Below, piece by piece: positions 1 to 13,344 of a DNA stretch of 64,000 nt. The stretch lies in the NCBI RefSeq assembly GCF_040822085.1, contig NZ_CP162006.1:1178001-1242000 (forward strand). Reading direction: 5' to 3'. The position numbers were made by a program, and so were the translations under genes. Source of the DNA: Rhodoferax sp. WC2427 (GTDB lineage: Bacteria; Pseudomonadota; Gammaproteobacteria; Burkholderiales; Burkholderiaceae_C). The notes under the pieces were generated by a model. The model searched no databases. It was given only the letters and a program-made list of their open reading frames with translations, and was not told where the DNA came from. Position 1 is the first letter of the stretch. Each line of letters opens with the position of its first letter.

Positions 1-2
1 GT

Positions 3-2528
<2,526 letters not shown>

Positions 2529-2541
2529 TGGGCATGCAAAA

Positions 2542-2573
2542 GGGGCTGGGAATCACTTCCCAGCCCCTTTTTT
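2542..2573 (+). terminator. Rho-independent terminator of clpB
   Basis: An 11-bp perfect stem (GGGGCTGGGAA pairing with TTCCCAGCCCC) with a TCAC loop and a following run of six T. It begins 13 bases after the clpB stop codon. Confidence 0.93.
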
Positions 2574-2589
2574 GTTGGAATCCAGACGG

Positions 2590-2901
2590 TTACTTGACCT
2601 TCTTGGCCTGGGCGGTGGACCACTTGCCGGCGAAGGCTTGCAGGTCGCTCAGGCGCTTGAGCAGGTCGGCACCGCTGGGGGTGACGCTGTAGCCTTCGGA
2701 GCCGTGGGTCAGCAGGTCGGCTTCGCGCAGCTCTTTGAGGCGGGTGTTCAGGGTGTTGGGGGTGACACCGCCCACGCTGTCTTGCAGCAGGCGGAAGGTT
2801 TGGGCGTGTCCGTCGCGCAGAGCCCACAGCACCCGGATGGCGTAGCGGGATTCCAGCAGGGCCAGCAGTTGGTGGACGGCGACGTTTTCTTTGGAACTCA
2901 T
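2590..2901 (-). CDS. HxlR-like winged-helix transcriptional regulator
   Basis: Small DNA-binding protein of 103 residues. The winged-helix core fits the HxlR/DUF24 family: a helix with SRYAIRVLWALRDG, a recognition region with GGVTPNTLNTRLKELREADLL, and a wing with GYSVTPSGADLL. It has no cysteine, so the redox or aldehyde sensing of HypR/YodB-type members is unlikely. It stands alone, convergent with clpB, and its target cannot be told from the sequence. The assignment rests on the NTLNTRLKEL and TPSGADLL patterns. Confidence 0.8.
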   Translation of the reverse strand: MSSKENVAVHQLLALLESRYAIRVLWALRDGHAQTFRLLQDSVGGVTPNTLNTRLKELREADLLTHGSEGYSVTPSGADLLKRLSDLQAFAGKWSTAQAKKVK

Positions 2902-3054
2902 GGTGTGTTCTCCTCGGTGTATTGGTTGGGGCCGTGCAAGACGCTTGGAACGGGTTCTTACACGCCAATGCAGTGGACCAACTATACCGCAAAAATCAAA
3001 ACTGCTACTAGTTTAATAGCATTGTATGCACGAGGTATCTGCGCTGTAACTGAA

Positions 3055-3513
3055 TTACGTCCGGTATATTTTTTGCAGCAAGCGAATCAGCGTTTTGCGC
3101 TCGGTGGCCGTCAGGCTGCTGGTGGCTTCGATTTCCAGCCGTTCTACGGTGCTTTCGGCTTCTGCCACCAGGGCTTCGCCAGCGGGGGTCAGATGCAGGC
3201 CCACGGCACGGCCATCCAGGGGGTGGGGCTGGCGTTCGATCAGGCCGCGTTTTTCCAGGGCGCTGACCATGCCGACCACGTTGGGCGGCAGCAGGCTGAG
3301 GGTGGCGGAGAGCTGGCGCGAGGTGATGCCGGGGTTGTGCGTGATCAGCGACAGGATGGAGAAGTCCACCGTGCGCAGGTCGTACACCGCCATGCGCTTC
3401 AAAAAGATCTCGATGATGACCAGGTAGGCCCGGCGGGCGTTGTAGCCCACCAGGCCCTCCAGCATGGTGCTGTCGACGGTGCTGGCGAACTTGGGGGGGC
3501 TGGATACGGTCAT
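3055..3513 (-). CDS. MarR-family transcriptional regulator
   Basis: Dimeric winged-helix repressor of about 152 residues. The MarR core is clear: LSLITHNPGITSRQLSATLSLLPPNVVGMVSALEKRGLIERQPHPLDGRAVGLHLTPAG holds the recognition helix and the Asp-x-Arg wing (DGRAV). The first ATG is at 3513; a GTG at 3552 would add 13 residues, but neither start has a convincing ribosome site. It lies 51 bp downstream of the feruloyl esterase gene on the same strand. MarR regulators that respond to hydroxycinnamoyl-CoA (CouR, FerC, HcaR) control such clusters elsewhere, so control of the neighbouring catabolic genes is a reasonable inference. Confidence 0.85.
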   Translation of the reverse strand: MTVSSPPKFASTVDSTMLEGLVGYNARRAYLVIIEIFLKRMAVYDLRTVDFSILSLITHNPGITSRQLSATLSLLPPNVVGMVSALEKRGLIERQPHPLDGRAVGLHLTPAGEALVAEAESTVERLEIEATSSLTATERKTLIRLLQKIYRT

Positions 3514-3564
3514 GGCGCTATTTTGCCAGCCGTTTTCAGCCCCATGGTGCACACCTATTGACAG

Positions 3565-5283
3565 CTACTTGCAGCTGAAGCTGTCGGCACTTTCCACGTC
3601 GCCGCTGCCCTTGTAGCGTGCCACCTTGGGGTAGACGCACAAGGGCCGGGTGCGGGTGGGCGACCAGGAGGCGGGCAGCTCGGTGTTGACCACGTTGGCA
3701 CCGGCGCCGCGGGCGTGGGCCAGCACGCTGTCGGGGGCCTGGCCTTTTTCGACCCAGTTGACCAGCGGGGCCAGCATGTCGAACTGGTCGGTGGCCAGGC
3801 CGCCGGAGCAGTGGTTCATGCCGGGCACCAGGAACAGGCGGGCAAAGCGGTCGGCGCTGCCGCCGTTGGCGGTTTGCAGGCGGTCCATCCAGTCGGCGGT
3901 GTCCACCGGGGAGAACACGCCGTCGGCCACGCCGTGGTAGACCATCAGCTTGGCACCGCGGTTGCGCAGGGTGGCCAGGTTGGTTTCATCCGGCGGCACC
4001 ATGAACGACCAGGACGAATCGGTGTAGGTGCTGTTGGTGGCAAACATCTTGGGGTAGTCGGTGTCCATGCTGAAGTTCAGCGCGTACTGCAGCCCGGTGC
4101 TGGCGTTAAAGGCGGCCACCGTGCTGGGCGGCGTGGTGAAGATGAAGGCCACCGCGCCCGCATCCCGGGTGGCGGGCGAGCCAAAGTGCCAGCTGGCAAA
4201 GTTGGCCCCGGCAATGCCCGGGTCGAACCAGGTGCCCTTGTACAGCGCCTGGCCCTGGCTGTTCTTGGGCCCGGCAAAGATGCTGGTCAGCACGGTTTTC
4301 TGCGCCGGGCTCAGGCAGCTGCCGTCGCGGGCGCCGCTGCAACTGGGCACGTCGGTTTGCAGGTTGAAGGCGGCCTGGCAGGTGGCCACGTCTTGCACCT
4401 GGCCGTCGACCACGCCGTCCAGCGCGTCGCACTTGGCGACGATTTTGTCGCTGACCATCTTGAATTCGGCCGGGGTCACGGCGCTGGTCAGCACCGGCTG
4501 GTTGCTGCTGTCCAGGCTGGAGATGCTGGCGTACTGCTGGGCTTTCCAGAGCTGGGTGGTGGCGGCCTTGGGCAGGTGAAAGCCGGGGTTGCCCGCCAGA
4601 ATGCCGTCGTACTGGTCGCCGTAGCGGGCCGCGGCCACCATGGCGTGGCGCCCACCGTTGGAGCAGCCTGCGAAGTACGAGCGGTCGGGCGATTTGCCGT
4701 AGGCGGTTTTGATCAGGTTCTTGGCCATGGGGGTGAGGCTGGCCACGGCCTGGTAGCCGTAGTCCAGCCGGGCCTGCGGGTCCAGCCCGAAGAAGGGCGT
4801 GGGCGCGCCGTGCCCGGCATCCGAGCTGAGCACCGCAAAGCCCTGGCTCAGGCCGGGCGCGACCGGGGCGCCACCGCTGGTGTTGCCCAGGGCGGTGACC
4901 ACGCTGCCGTCCAGCCCGCCGTTGGCCTGGTACAGAAAACGGCCATTCCAGGCCACCGGCAGGCGGATCTCGAAGCCGATGGCGTAGCTGGCACCGTCGA
5001 CCGGGCTGGTGCGCTGGTTCATCTTGCCTTTGACCAGGCAATGCGCCGGGATGGGCGTGCTGACCCCGGTGGCCACCAGCGCGCCTTCGGCCACCGGCAC
5101 GGACGAGGTGATGCTGGTGTTGGGCAGGGCCAGGCTGCTGGCCAGGGTGGCGCAGGATTGCAGGGTGGCCGGAGTGGCCACCGTGAGCTGGGGCAGCGCA
5201 TCGTCCGAGCCGCCACAGCCGACCAGCAAGGCGGTGGGCAGCAGGGATGCCGCCAGCCAGCCGGGGGAAATTCTTCGTGTCAT
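3565..5283 (-). CDS. Tannase/feruloyl esterase family lipoprotein
   Basis: Secreted serine esterase of 572 residues that should release hydroxycinnamic or gallic acids from plant esters outside the cytoplasm. The start at 5283 has a GGAG site eight bases upstream and gives a lipoprotein signal ending LLVGC, so outer-membrane or periplasmic anchoring is likely. Tannase-family motifs are present: the nucleophile elbow GCSNGGRHA, an Asp in HGVADGVFSP and the catalytic His next to Cys in PGMNHCSGG, which reproduces the CS-D-HC arrangement tied by a disulfide. It lies in line with genes for acid-CoA ligation and beta-oxidation, which favours a feruloyl or coumaroyl ester as substrate; which ester cannot be decided from sequence. 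Confidence 0.88.
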   Translation of the reverse strand: MTRRISPGWLAASLLPTALLVGCGGSDDALPQLTVATPATLQSCATLASSLALPNTSITSSVPVAEGALVATGVSTPIPAHCLVKGKMNQRTSPVDGASYAIGFEIRLPVAWNGRFLYQANGGLDGSVVTALGNTSGGAPVAPGLSQGFAVLSSDAGHGAPTPFFGLDPQARLDYGYQAVASLTPMAKNLIKTAYGKSPDRSYFAGCSNGGRHAMVAAARYGDQYDGILAGNPGFHLPKAATTQLWKAQQYASISSLDSSNQPVLTSAVTPAEFKMVSDKIVAKCDALDGVVDGQVQDVATCQAAFNLQTDVPSCSGARDGSCLSPAQKTVLTSIFAGPKNSQGQALYKGTWFDPGIAGANFASWHFGSPATRDAGAVAFIFTTPPSTVAAFNASTGLQYALNFSMDTDYPKMFATNSTYTDSSWSFMVPPDETNLATLRNRGAKLMVYHGVADGVFSPVDTADWMDRLQTANGGSADRFARLFLVPGMNHCSGGLATDQFDMLAPLVNWVEKGQAPDSVLAHARGAGANVVNTELPASWSPTRTRPLCVYPKVARYKGSGDVESADSFSCK

Positions 5284-5370
5284 GGTGTTGTCTCCAAGGG
5301 CCAGGCGCAGGGGAGCCCGCAGCGTGGCCTGGACCATCGCTGTACACGCTGCGGGCGGGGAAACCGGTTT

Positions 5371-5425
5371 GCTACTTAATTGGTAGCTGCTTGTGCTGTT
5401 GGAATAAGCGCTAACGGCACTTTTC

Positions 5426-5434
<9 letters not shown>
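5371..5434 (+). repeat. Dispersed palindromic repeat, copy 1
   Basis: Copy of the short family found throughout this window: TAGCTGCTTG, then a central block ending GGAATAAGCGCTAA, then TTCTTATAAA. It lies between the esterase and acyl-CoA dehydrogenase genes and overlaps the stop codon of the latter. Confidence 0.8.
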
Positions 5435-7063
<1,629 letters not shown>

Positions 7064-7076
7064 GGGTGTGCTCTAG

Positions 7077-7132
7077 TTTTGATAGCTTGTACCGCCCATG
7101 GAATGGGCGGTAGAGGGCTATTTCTTATAAAT
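7077..7132 (+). repeat. Dispersed palindromic repeat, copy 2
   Basis: TAGCTTGTACC, then the palindromic centre CCGCCCATGGAATGGGCGG, then GGGCTATTTCTTATAAAT. It fills the gap between the acyl-CoA dehydrogenase start and the Bug gene stop. Confidence 0.78.
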
Positions 7133-8121
7133 CAGGACTCTGCGCTGAAACCGATTTGTTTCACCAACGGGCCCCAGCGCTCGAACTCGGCCTTTTGCGA
7201 CTTGGCCATGTCTTCCTGGGTGGAGCCCCGGGCGATCAGGCCGACCAGGGCCAGGCTGTCCAGCACCACCTTGTCTTTCAGCGCCGCGGTGATGGCGGCG
7301 TTGGCCAGGGCCAGGGTGGCGGGCGGGGTTTTGGCCGGGGCGTAGAAGCCAAACCATTCCTCCACCACCAGGTCGGGAAAGCCCTGCTCGGCAAAGGTGG
7401 GCACGTCGGGGTAGTAGGGCGAGCGGATCGGGCCCGAGGTGGCCAGCACGCGCAGCTTGCCCGCCTTCACATAGGCCAGGTAGTCGCCGCTGGGGTTCAT
7501 GGTGGAGGCAATCTGGCCGCCCACCAGATCGGTGATGCCGGGCACGGTGCCGCGGTAGGGCACGTGCTTGAGCTCCACCTTGGAGCGGATGCCCAGCAGC
7601 GCCCCCAGCAGGTGCGGCATGCTGCCCGCGCCCGGCGAGCCGTAGCTGGCCTGGTCGGGATTGGCCTTGGCCCAGGCCAGAAAGTCTTTCAGCGACTTCA
7701 CGGTGGGTGGCACCGCCGGGCCAACCGCCAGGCCGTGGTGCATCACCGCGCCGATGGACACCGTGGCGAAGTCCTTCGGGTCGTAGCTGAGCTTGGCGTA
7801 GATGTGCGGGTACACCGACATGGCCGACACCGGCGCCAGCGCCAGCACCGAGCCGTCGGCGGGCGCACTCTTGAGCGCCTCCAGGGCGATGCGGCCGCCC
7901 GCACCGGGCTTGTTGTCCACCACGGCGGCGGTCTTGCAGTAGGCGGTACCGGCCAGCTTCTCGCCCACGCGGCGGGCCACGCTGTCGCCCGAGCTGCCGG
8001 GCGGAAAGCCGTAGTAGATCTTCACCTGGTCCACGCCCTGGGCCAGGGCATGCAAGGGGGCGAAGGCGGCCAGGGCAGCGGCACTGGCGGCGGTATGGAG
8101 GAAGTGGCGACGGTGTTGCAT
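7132..8121 (-). CDS. Bug/TctC-family periplasmic substrate-binding protein
   Basis: Periplasmic receptor of 329 residues. The start at 8121 is preceded by GGAGACCACC and gives a signal peptide MQHRRHFLHTAASAAALAAF ending near HALA. Family motifs include YGFPPGSSGDSVARRVGEKL, VVDNKPGAGGRIALEALK, a PADGSVLALAP turn, SYGSPGAGSMPHL and PYRGTVPGITDLVGGQI. Bug proteins capture carboxylates, usually for TctAB permeases, but no TctA/TctB genes are nearby. It lies between acyl-CoA dehydrogenase and porin genes of the hydroxycinnamate cluster, so an aromatic acid ligand is plausible. Confidence 0.92.
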   Translation of the reverse strand: MQHRRHFLHTAASAAALAAFAPLHALAQGVDQVKIYYGFPPGSSGDSVARRVGEKLAGTAYCKTAAVVDNKPGAGGRIALEALKSAPADGSVLALAPVSAMSVYPHIYAKLSYDPKDFATVSIGAVMHHGLAVGPAVPPTVKSLKDFLAWAKANPDQASYGSPGAGSMPHLLGALLGIRSKVELKHVPYRGTVPGITDLVGGQIASTMNPSGDYLAYVKAGKLRVLATSGPIRSPYYPDVPTFAEQGFPDLVVEEWFGFYAPAKTPPATLALANAAITAALKDKVVLDSLALVGLIARGSTQEDMAKSQKAEFERWGPLVKQIGFSAES

Positions 8122-8143
8122 GGTGGTCTCCGGTGCGGTTTTT

Positions 8144-9277
8144 TTAGAAGGCGTGGTTGATGCCAACCATGGTGCCGGTCTGGCTGCCACCGAGGGCTGG
8201 GTTGCTGCCGGTGGCACCGCCGCTGACGGACACCGCCACGGCGCTCTGGTTGCTGATGTGGCCGAGCTGGCCGTACACCGTGGTGCGCTTGCTCAGCTTG
8301 TACAGCGCGCGCACCGCCACCAGGGTGGAGTCGGCGTTGGACACGTCTTTGTAGGCCAGGCGGGCCACGGTGCCGTCCACCGTCCAGGCGGGGCTGAGGG
8401 CGTAGGACGCACCCACGTACCACAGGTTGCTCTTGGGGCGGGTGGCGCTGCCGTCGTTGTCGCGGCGGATCAGGCCGGCGGCCAGTTTGGCATCGCCGAA
8501 CTTGGCGTAGCCGTTGACGGACAGGCGGGCATCGGTCTTGTCGCTGCTGGTCAGGCCGCCGAACACCGTGTCGGTGGCGCTGGTGAGCGTGCGGCCATGC
8601 TGCAGGTCGTAGGCCAGGGCGGCACCCCAGCTGGCGGTGTCGTACTTGGCCATCAGTGACCAGGCGCGGCAGGCCTGGGCGTCGCTGCCGCTTTCGCCGG
8701 GGCAGTTGGTACCCACGGGCGAGGGCCCGGCGTTCACCGTGTCGCGGCCCAGGCTGTAGCTGGCGCCGACGCTGAGGGCATCGAACTTGCCCCGGTAGAC
8801 GATGGCGTTGTCATGCCGTGAATTGGGCACGTAGGCATCCAGCGAACCCACGCCAAACACGCTGGGGCCGACGATGTCGGCATCCATCATCGACCAATAC
8901 AGCATGCTGTACTGGCGGCCCAGGGTCACGGCGCCCCAGTCGCCGCTCAGGCCCACCAGCGCCTGGCGGCCAAACAGGCGGCCGCCCTGGCCCATGGCGC
9001 CGGTGTCGGGCGAGAAGCCCGATTCCAGGGTGAACACGGCGGCCAGGCCACCGCCCAGGTCTTCCTTGCCGCGCATGCCCCAGCGCGATGCAAAGATGCC
9101 GGTGTTGGACGGCATGCGGGTCAGGGTGCCCCCGGCGGCGGTGTTGCTCACGGTTTCAATGCCGGTATCGATGACACCGTACAGGGTGACGTTCTGGGCC
9201 TGGACGGCACCGGCGGCGGCGAGGGCGCCGAAGGCGGCCAGGGCGGTCAGGGTGAAGCGGTGGATGTTGTTTTTCAT
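8144..9277 (-). CDS. Gram-negative porin (OmpC/Omp32-like trimeric type)
   Basis: Outer-membrane beta-barrel of 377 residues. The start at 9277 has GGAGACATCC upstream and a signal peptide ending GAVQAQ. The mature protein opens with NVTLYGVIDTGIE, the first strand typical of Burkholderiales porins, contains SRWGMRGKEDLGGGLAAVFTLE and FGRQALVGLSGDWGAVTLGRQ, and ends TGTMVGINHAF with the C-terminal Phe recognised by the BAM complex. It is in line with the Bug protein and the aromatic acid carrier, so it probably provides outer-membrane entry for aromatic acids. Confidence 0.95.
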   Translation of the reverse strand: MKNNIHRFTLTALAAFGALAAAGAVQAQNVTLYGVIDTGIETVSNTAAGGTLTRMPSNTGIFASRWGMRGKEDLGGGLAAVFTLESGFSPDTGAMGQGGRLFGRQALVGLSGDWGAVTLGRQYSMLYWSMMDADIVGPSVFGVGSLDAYVPNSRHDNAIVYRGKFDALSVGASYSLGRDTVNAGPSPVGTNCPGESGSDAQACRAWSLMAKYDTASWGAALAYDLQHGRTLTSATDTVFGGLTSSDKTDARLSVNGYAKFGDAKLAAGLIRRDNDGSATRPKSNLWYVGASYALSPAWTVDGTVARLAYKDVSNADSTLVAVRALYKLSKRTTVYGQLGHISNQSAVAVSVSGGATGSNPALGGSQTGTMVGINHAF

Positions 9278-9370
9278 GGATGTCTCCGGGTACTCTGGTG
9301 GGTGGACGGGGTTGCGCAGTGCGCGGTCGTAGCTCAGGCCAGGGTGCCGCATGGCGGCAGCACCTTTGCT

Positions 9371-9432
9371 CCTGATTTAGGAGCTTCTCATGCCCATGGA
9401 ATAAGCGCGAGAAGCGGTTTTTACTTAAATTT
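9371..9432 (+). repeat. Dispersed palindromic repeat, copy 3
   Basis: Degenerate copy: AGGAGCTTCTC, then CCCATGGAATAAGCGCGAGAAG, then TTTTTACTTAAATTT. It lies between the porin start and the MFS carrier stop codon. Confidence 0.6.
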
Positions 9433-10664
9433 CAGCGGGTGGATCGGTGCGGCGAGCGCATCAGCGCCAGGGCGGCGATGGCGGCCACCACGATGCCGGG
9501 GGCCGATGCGGCCATCACCCCGGCCACGCCCATGCCGGCGGCCAGAATCTGCCCGGCAATCATCGGCCCGCCGATGGCACCCAGGCGGCCCACGGTGATG
9601 GAGGCGCCCACGCCGGTGCCGCGGTTGGAGGTGGGGTACAGCGCCGGGGCTGTGGCGTACAACACCACCTGGCCGCCCAGCGAGCAGAACCCGGCCAGCA
9701 GCCCGGCCAGCACCACCAGCGCAAAGCTGTCCGACAGGCCCAGCCCGGCCAGCGACAGCAGCATGCCGCCGTAGATGGCCAGGGCGGTGGCAATGCGGCG
9801 TGGCGAATCCATCAGCCGCCCCACCACCAGCGAGCCCGCGGCGCCGCCGAAGTTGAAGACCAGTTGCACCAGCCCGGCATCGGCGCGGCTGAAGCCCTTG
9901 CCTTGCAGCAGCGACGGCAGCCAGTTCAGCAGCATGTACAGCACGGTGAGCACAAAGAAGCTGGCCAGCCACAGCAGCAGGGTGGGCTTCCACATGCCTT
10001 GGGTGAACAGGCCCGACAAGCCACCGGCGGTGCGCGAGGGGCTGGCCGGGGCCTGCTGGCGTTCGCGGTAGGCCCGCGACTCGGGCAGCAGCACCAGCAA
10101 CAGCAGGGCAATCACCATGGGCACCACGCCGCCCACATAGAACAGGCCGCGCCAGTCGCCGCCAAAGTTCACCATGCCCAGCACGGCGGCAATGGCACCG
10201 CCCAGCGGCACACCGGCGTAGGTGATGCTGACGGCAATGCTGCGGTTGTGCGGCTCGGCGGCCTCGGACGACAGGGCGATCAGGATCGGCAGCGCCGCAC
10301 CCAGGCCCAGGCCGGTCAGAAAGCGCGCCGCCAGCAGGCTGGGGTAGTCCCACACATGGGCGGTGGCCAGCGAGAACAGGCCAAAGATCAGCACCGAGCC
10401 GATCAGCACCTTCTTGCGCCCGATGCGGTCCGACAGCCAGCCGCCAAAGATGGCGCTGGGCAGCAGGCCCAACAGACCGGCGCTGAACATGCCGCCAATC
10501 TGCGGCGGCAGCAGGTGGAATTCTGCGCCGATGCGCGAGGCGGCGATGCCTGCAGACTGCAGGTCCAGCCCCTCCAGCAGGGCCACCACGAAGCACAGAA
10601 ACAGCGTGGCGGATTTAGTGGACCCGGCGCTGCCGGGAGGAGCATGGGTGGCGGTGGTTTGCAT
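9432..10664 (-). CDS. MFS aromatic acid:H+ symporter (AAHS family, PcaK/MhpT-like)
   Basis: Inner-membrane carrier of 410 residues with about 12 hydrophobic helices. Diagnostic features are LLEGLDLQSAGIAA in the first helix (the acidic helix-1 motif of aromatic acid/H+ symporters), the MFS loop GGWLSDRIGRKKVL, and a second-half counterpart VGRLMDSPRRIA. It fits import of hydroxycinnamate or phenylpropionate into the cytoplasm, where the ligase and dehydrogenase of the next genes act. The exact substrate is not determinable. Confidence 0.9.
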   Translation of the reverse strand: MQTTATHAPPGSAGSTKSATLFLCFVVALLEGLDLQSAGIAASRIGAEFHLLPPQIGGMFSAGLLGLLPSAIFGGWLSDRIGRKKVLIGSVLIFGLFSLATAHVWDYPSLLAARFLTGLGLGAALPILIALSSEAAEPHNRSIAVSITYAGVPLGGAIAAVLGMVNFGGDWRGLFYVGGVVPMVIALLLLVLLPESRAYRERQQAPASPSRTAGGLSGLFTQGMWKPTLLLWLASFFVLTVLYMLLNWLPSLLQGKGFSRADAGLVQLVFNFGGAAGSLVVGRLMDSPRRIATALAIYGGMLLSLAGLGLSDSFALVVLAGLLAGFCSLGGQVVLYATAPALYPTSNRGTGVGASITVGRLGAIGGPMIAGQILAAGMGVAGVMAASAPGIVVAAIAALALMRSPHRSTR

Positions 10665-10697
10665 TTTTTTGTCTCCTGATCTCTTTTATTTTTAGGG

Positions 10698-11462
10698 TCA
10701 GCGGGGGGCCATGCGCAGCGCGCCGTCCAGGCGGATCACTTCGCCGTTCAGGTGGCCGTTGGTCACCACGTGCGCGGCCAGCTCGGCAAATTCAGACGGC
10801 TTGCCCAGGCGCGACGGGAAGGGGATGCTGGCCGCCAGCGAGGCCTGCACTGCCTCGGGCAGCTCTTGCATCAGCGGCGTGGCAAACAGGCCGGGGGCAA
10901 TGGTGCACACCCGTATGCCGTGCTGTGCCAGGTCGCGGGCCATGGGCAGCGTCATGCCCACCAGTCCGCCCTTGGACGCGCTGTAGGCCTGCTGGCCCAC
11001 CTGGCCATCGAATGCGGCAACCGATGCGGTGAACAAAATAACGCCGCGTTCGCCACCGTCTTGCGGCTCCAACTGGGCGCAGGCGGCGGCAAACAGCCGG
11101 GTCATGTTGTAGGTGCCGATGAGGTTGACGGCAATCACCTTGGCAAACGCGTCCAGCGGTGCGGCGCTGCCGTCTTTTTGCACCACGCGCTTGGCGCCGC
11201 CAATACCGGCCACGTTCATCAGAATGCGCGCCGGGCCATGGGCGGCAGCGGCTTTGGCTATGGAGGCGCTGACGCTGTCGGGGTTGGTGATGTCGCACTG
11301 GCAGGCTACGCCACCGATCTCGGCGGCGACCTTTTCGGCCAGTGCCATGTTCACGTCAAGCACCGCGACCTTGGCACCCAGGCGGGCAAGTTCGCGGGCG
11401 GTGGCTTCGCCCAGGCCGGAGGCGGCTCCGGTGACGAGGGCGGCTTGTCCTGAGGGGTTCAT
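10698..11462 (-). CDS. SDR-family 3-hydroxyacyl-CoA dehydrogenase (type II-like)
   Basis: NAD-dependent short-chain dehydrogenase of 254 residues. It has the cofactor motif [20 protein letters not shown] (the NNAG-like motif), the active-site Tyr-x-x-x-Lys in [10 protein letters not shown] and [10 protein letters not shown]. The pattern resembles HSD10/type II 3-hydroxyacyl-CoA dehydrogenases. Its start overlaps the ligase stop by ATGA, so the two are translationally coupled. Expected role is oxidation of the 3-hydroxy-3-arylpropanoyl-CoA made by the crotonase, before thiolysis. Confidence 0.9.
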   Translation of the reverse strand: MNPSGQAALVTGAASGLGEATARELARLGAKVAVLDVNMALAEKVAAEIGGVACQCDITNPDSVSASIAKAAAAHGPARILMNVAGIGGAKRVVQKDGSAAPLDAFAKVIAVNLIGTYNMTRLFAAACAQLEPQDGGERGVILFTASVAAFDGQVGQQAYSASKGGLVGMTLPMARDLAQHGIRVCTIAPGLFATPLMQELPEAVQASLAASIPFPSRLGKPSEFAELAAHVVTNGHLNGEVIRLDGALRMAPR

Positions 11463-13324
11463 TGGGGGGCTCCGGTTGGTTTGAGGATGTGGGGCAGGGT
11501 GTCGGCGTGCAGGGCTTCGACCAGGGCGGCGCGGTGCTGCAGCACGGCGCGCTGGTTGATCGAGCCCTTGTCGGTGATCTCGCCCTTGTCCAGCGAGGGC
11601 GGCTCGGCCAGCAACAGGGCGCGGGCGATGCGGGTGGCGCTGCCGGTGGAGGCGGCGGCCAGGGTGTTGACGACCTGCTGGAAGTGGGCTTGCACCGGCG
11701 CGCTGTGCAGCACCTCTTGCAGGCTGGCGCTGTCGGGCAGGCCGCTGAGTGCGCGGCAGGCGGCGGTGGGCAGCAGCAGCGCGCCCAGCTCCTTCATGTT
11801 GATGCCGGTGAGCACCACGTCTTGCACGTAGGGTGCACCGGCGGCAATCACCTTGGCGCGCATGGGGCCCACGCTGACGAAGGTGCCGGTGCTGAGCTTG
11901 AAGTCTTCGGCGATGCGGCCGTCGAACTTCAGGCCCTGGTGCACGTCGTCCGGGTCGATCCACTGCACTGCGTCGCCCGAGCAGAAGAAGCCTTCCTCGT
12001 CAAAGCTGTCGCGGGTGGACTCGGGGTTGCGCCAGTAGCCGGGGGTGATGTTGGGGCCGCGGTAGCGCACCTCGGTCTTGCCGTCGGTGGGCACCAGTTT
12101 CAGCTCCAGGCCGGGCGTGGGCACGCCGATGTAGCCTGCCTTGACGTTGGGGCTGTTGACGGCGATGCAAAACGGCGTGCCTTCGGTCATGCCCAGGCCG
12201 GTGTTCATCACGATGCGCTCGCCCACCTCGCGCTCGGCGCTGGCAAACAGGGCATCCCAGATGGGTTGCGACAGCGCGGCGGCGGCAAAGAAGAACATCT
12301 TGACGCGGCTGAACAGGTTTTTGCGCAGCAGTGCGTCGGTCTGCAGGGCCTCGGCCAGCACCTCGAAGCCGGTGGGCACGTTGAAGTAGATGGTGGGCGC
12401 AATCTCGCGCAGGTTGCGCAGGGTCTCGGCCATGCCCTTGGGCGTGGGCTTGCCTTCGTCCAGGTACAGGGTGCCGCCGTTGTAGATGACGATGCCAAAG
12501 TTGTGGTTGCCGCCAAAGGTGTGGTTCCACGGCAGCCAATCGACCAGCACCGGGGGCTCCTCGGCCAGCACCGGCATGGACTGGTTCATCTGCTGCAGGT
12601 TGGCGCTCCACATGCCGTGCGTCACCACCACCGCCTTGGGCAGCTTGGTCGAGCCCGAGGTGAACATGAACTTGGCAATGTGGTCGCCGGTGATGGCGGC
12701 GTGCGCGGCATCCACCGCCGGGGTGGCGGGGGTGTTGAGCAGATCGCTGAAGGGTGTGGTGTTGCGCCCGGGGATGCTGCCGCTGCCCAGCACCACGTGC
12801 ACGTCGGGCCCCACGGTGGCGGTGATGGCGCGGGCAAAGCGCTCGCCGCTGCTGGCAAACACCAGGCCGGGCGTCAGTGTTTGCAGCACGTGGCGCAGCT
12901 TGTCGAAGTCTTGGCTGATGGTGCTGTAGGCGGTGGACACGGTGCATTGCGGCACACCGGCCACCAGGCAGCCCAGGGACAGCAGGGCGTGGTCCAGGTC
13001 GTTTTCGCTCAGGATCACGACGGGCCGCTCGGGGCTGAGGTCCAGCCCCAACAAAGCCTGGGCGATGTTGCGGGCCGACTGCCAGGCCTGTGCGTAGCTG
13101 ATGTGCCGCCAGTCGCCCAGGCTGCCGTCGGCGTTTTTCACGCGCTGGGCCATCCAGGTCTGGTCGGGCGTGGCCTGGGCCCAGTGCGCCAGCCGGTCGG
13201 TCAGGCGCGTGGGGTAGGGCAGCAGGTCTTGCGCGGCCCGCACATAACGCACGCCGTCTGGCGTGTCACGGGTGGTGACATGGGTGACGCCGAAGCGCAG
13301 GGGGCGGTAGGTGGGGGCGGACAT
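11459..13324 (-). CDS. Feruloyl-CoA synthase-like acid-CoA ligase
   Basis: ANL-superfamily adenylating enzyme of 621 residues that activates a carboxylic acid with ATP and CoA. The phosphate-binding loop FTSGSTKLPK is at residues 221-230, the A5-like segment MNTGLGMTEGTPF follows, and CSGDAVQWIDPDD with KFDGRIAEDFKLSTG forms the hinge region. Length above 600 and the WLPWNHTFGGNHNFG motif are typical of feruloyl-CoA synthases. Genes for an esterase upstream and a crotonase beside it fit ferulate or p-coumarate as substrate. The C-terminal helper lysine region reads DKGEITDKGSINQ. Confidence 0.88.
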   Translation of the reverse strand: MSAPTYRPLRFGVTHVTTRDTPDGVRYVRAAQDLLPYPTRLTDRLAHWAQATPDQTWMAQRVKNADGSLGDWRHISYAQAWQSARNIAQALLGLDLSPERPVVILSENDLDHALLSLGCLVAGVPQCTVSTAYSTISQDFDKLRHVLQTLTPGLVFASSGERFARAITATVGPDVHVVLGSGSIPGRNTTPFSDLLNTPATPAVDAAHAAITGDHIAKFMFTSGSTKLPKAVVVTHGMWSANLQQMNQSMPVLAEEPPVLVDWLPWNHTFGGNHNFGIVIYNGGTLYLDEGKPTPKGMAETLRNLREIAPTIYFNVPTGFEVLAEALQTDALLRKNLFSRVKMFFFAAAALSQPIWDALFASAEREVGERIVMNTGLGMTEGTPFCIAVNSPNVKAGYIGVPTPGLELKLVPTDGKTEVRYRGPNITPGYWRNPESTRDSFDEEGFFCSGDAVQWIDPDDVHQGLKFDGRIAEDFKLSTGTFVSVGPMRAKVIAAGAPYVQDVVLTGINMKELGALLLPTAACRALSGLPDSASLQEVLHSAPVQAHFQQVVNTLAAASTGSATRIARALLLAEPPSLDKGEITDKGSINQRAVLQHRAALVEALHADTLPHILKPTGAPQ

Positions 13325-13344
13325 GGCGTGGGCTTCTCGGGTTC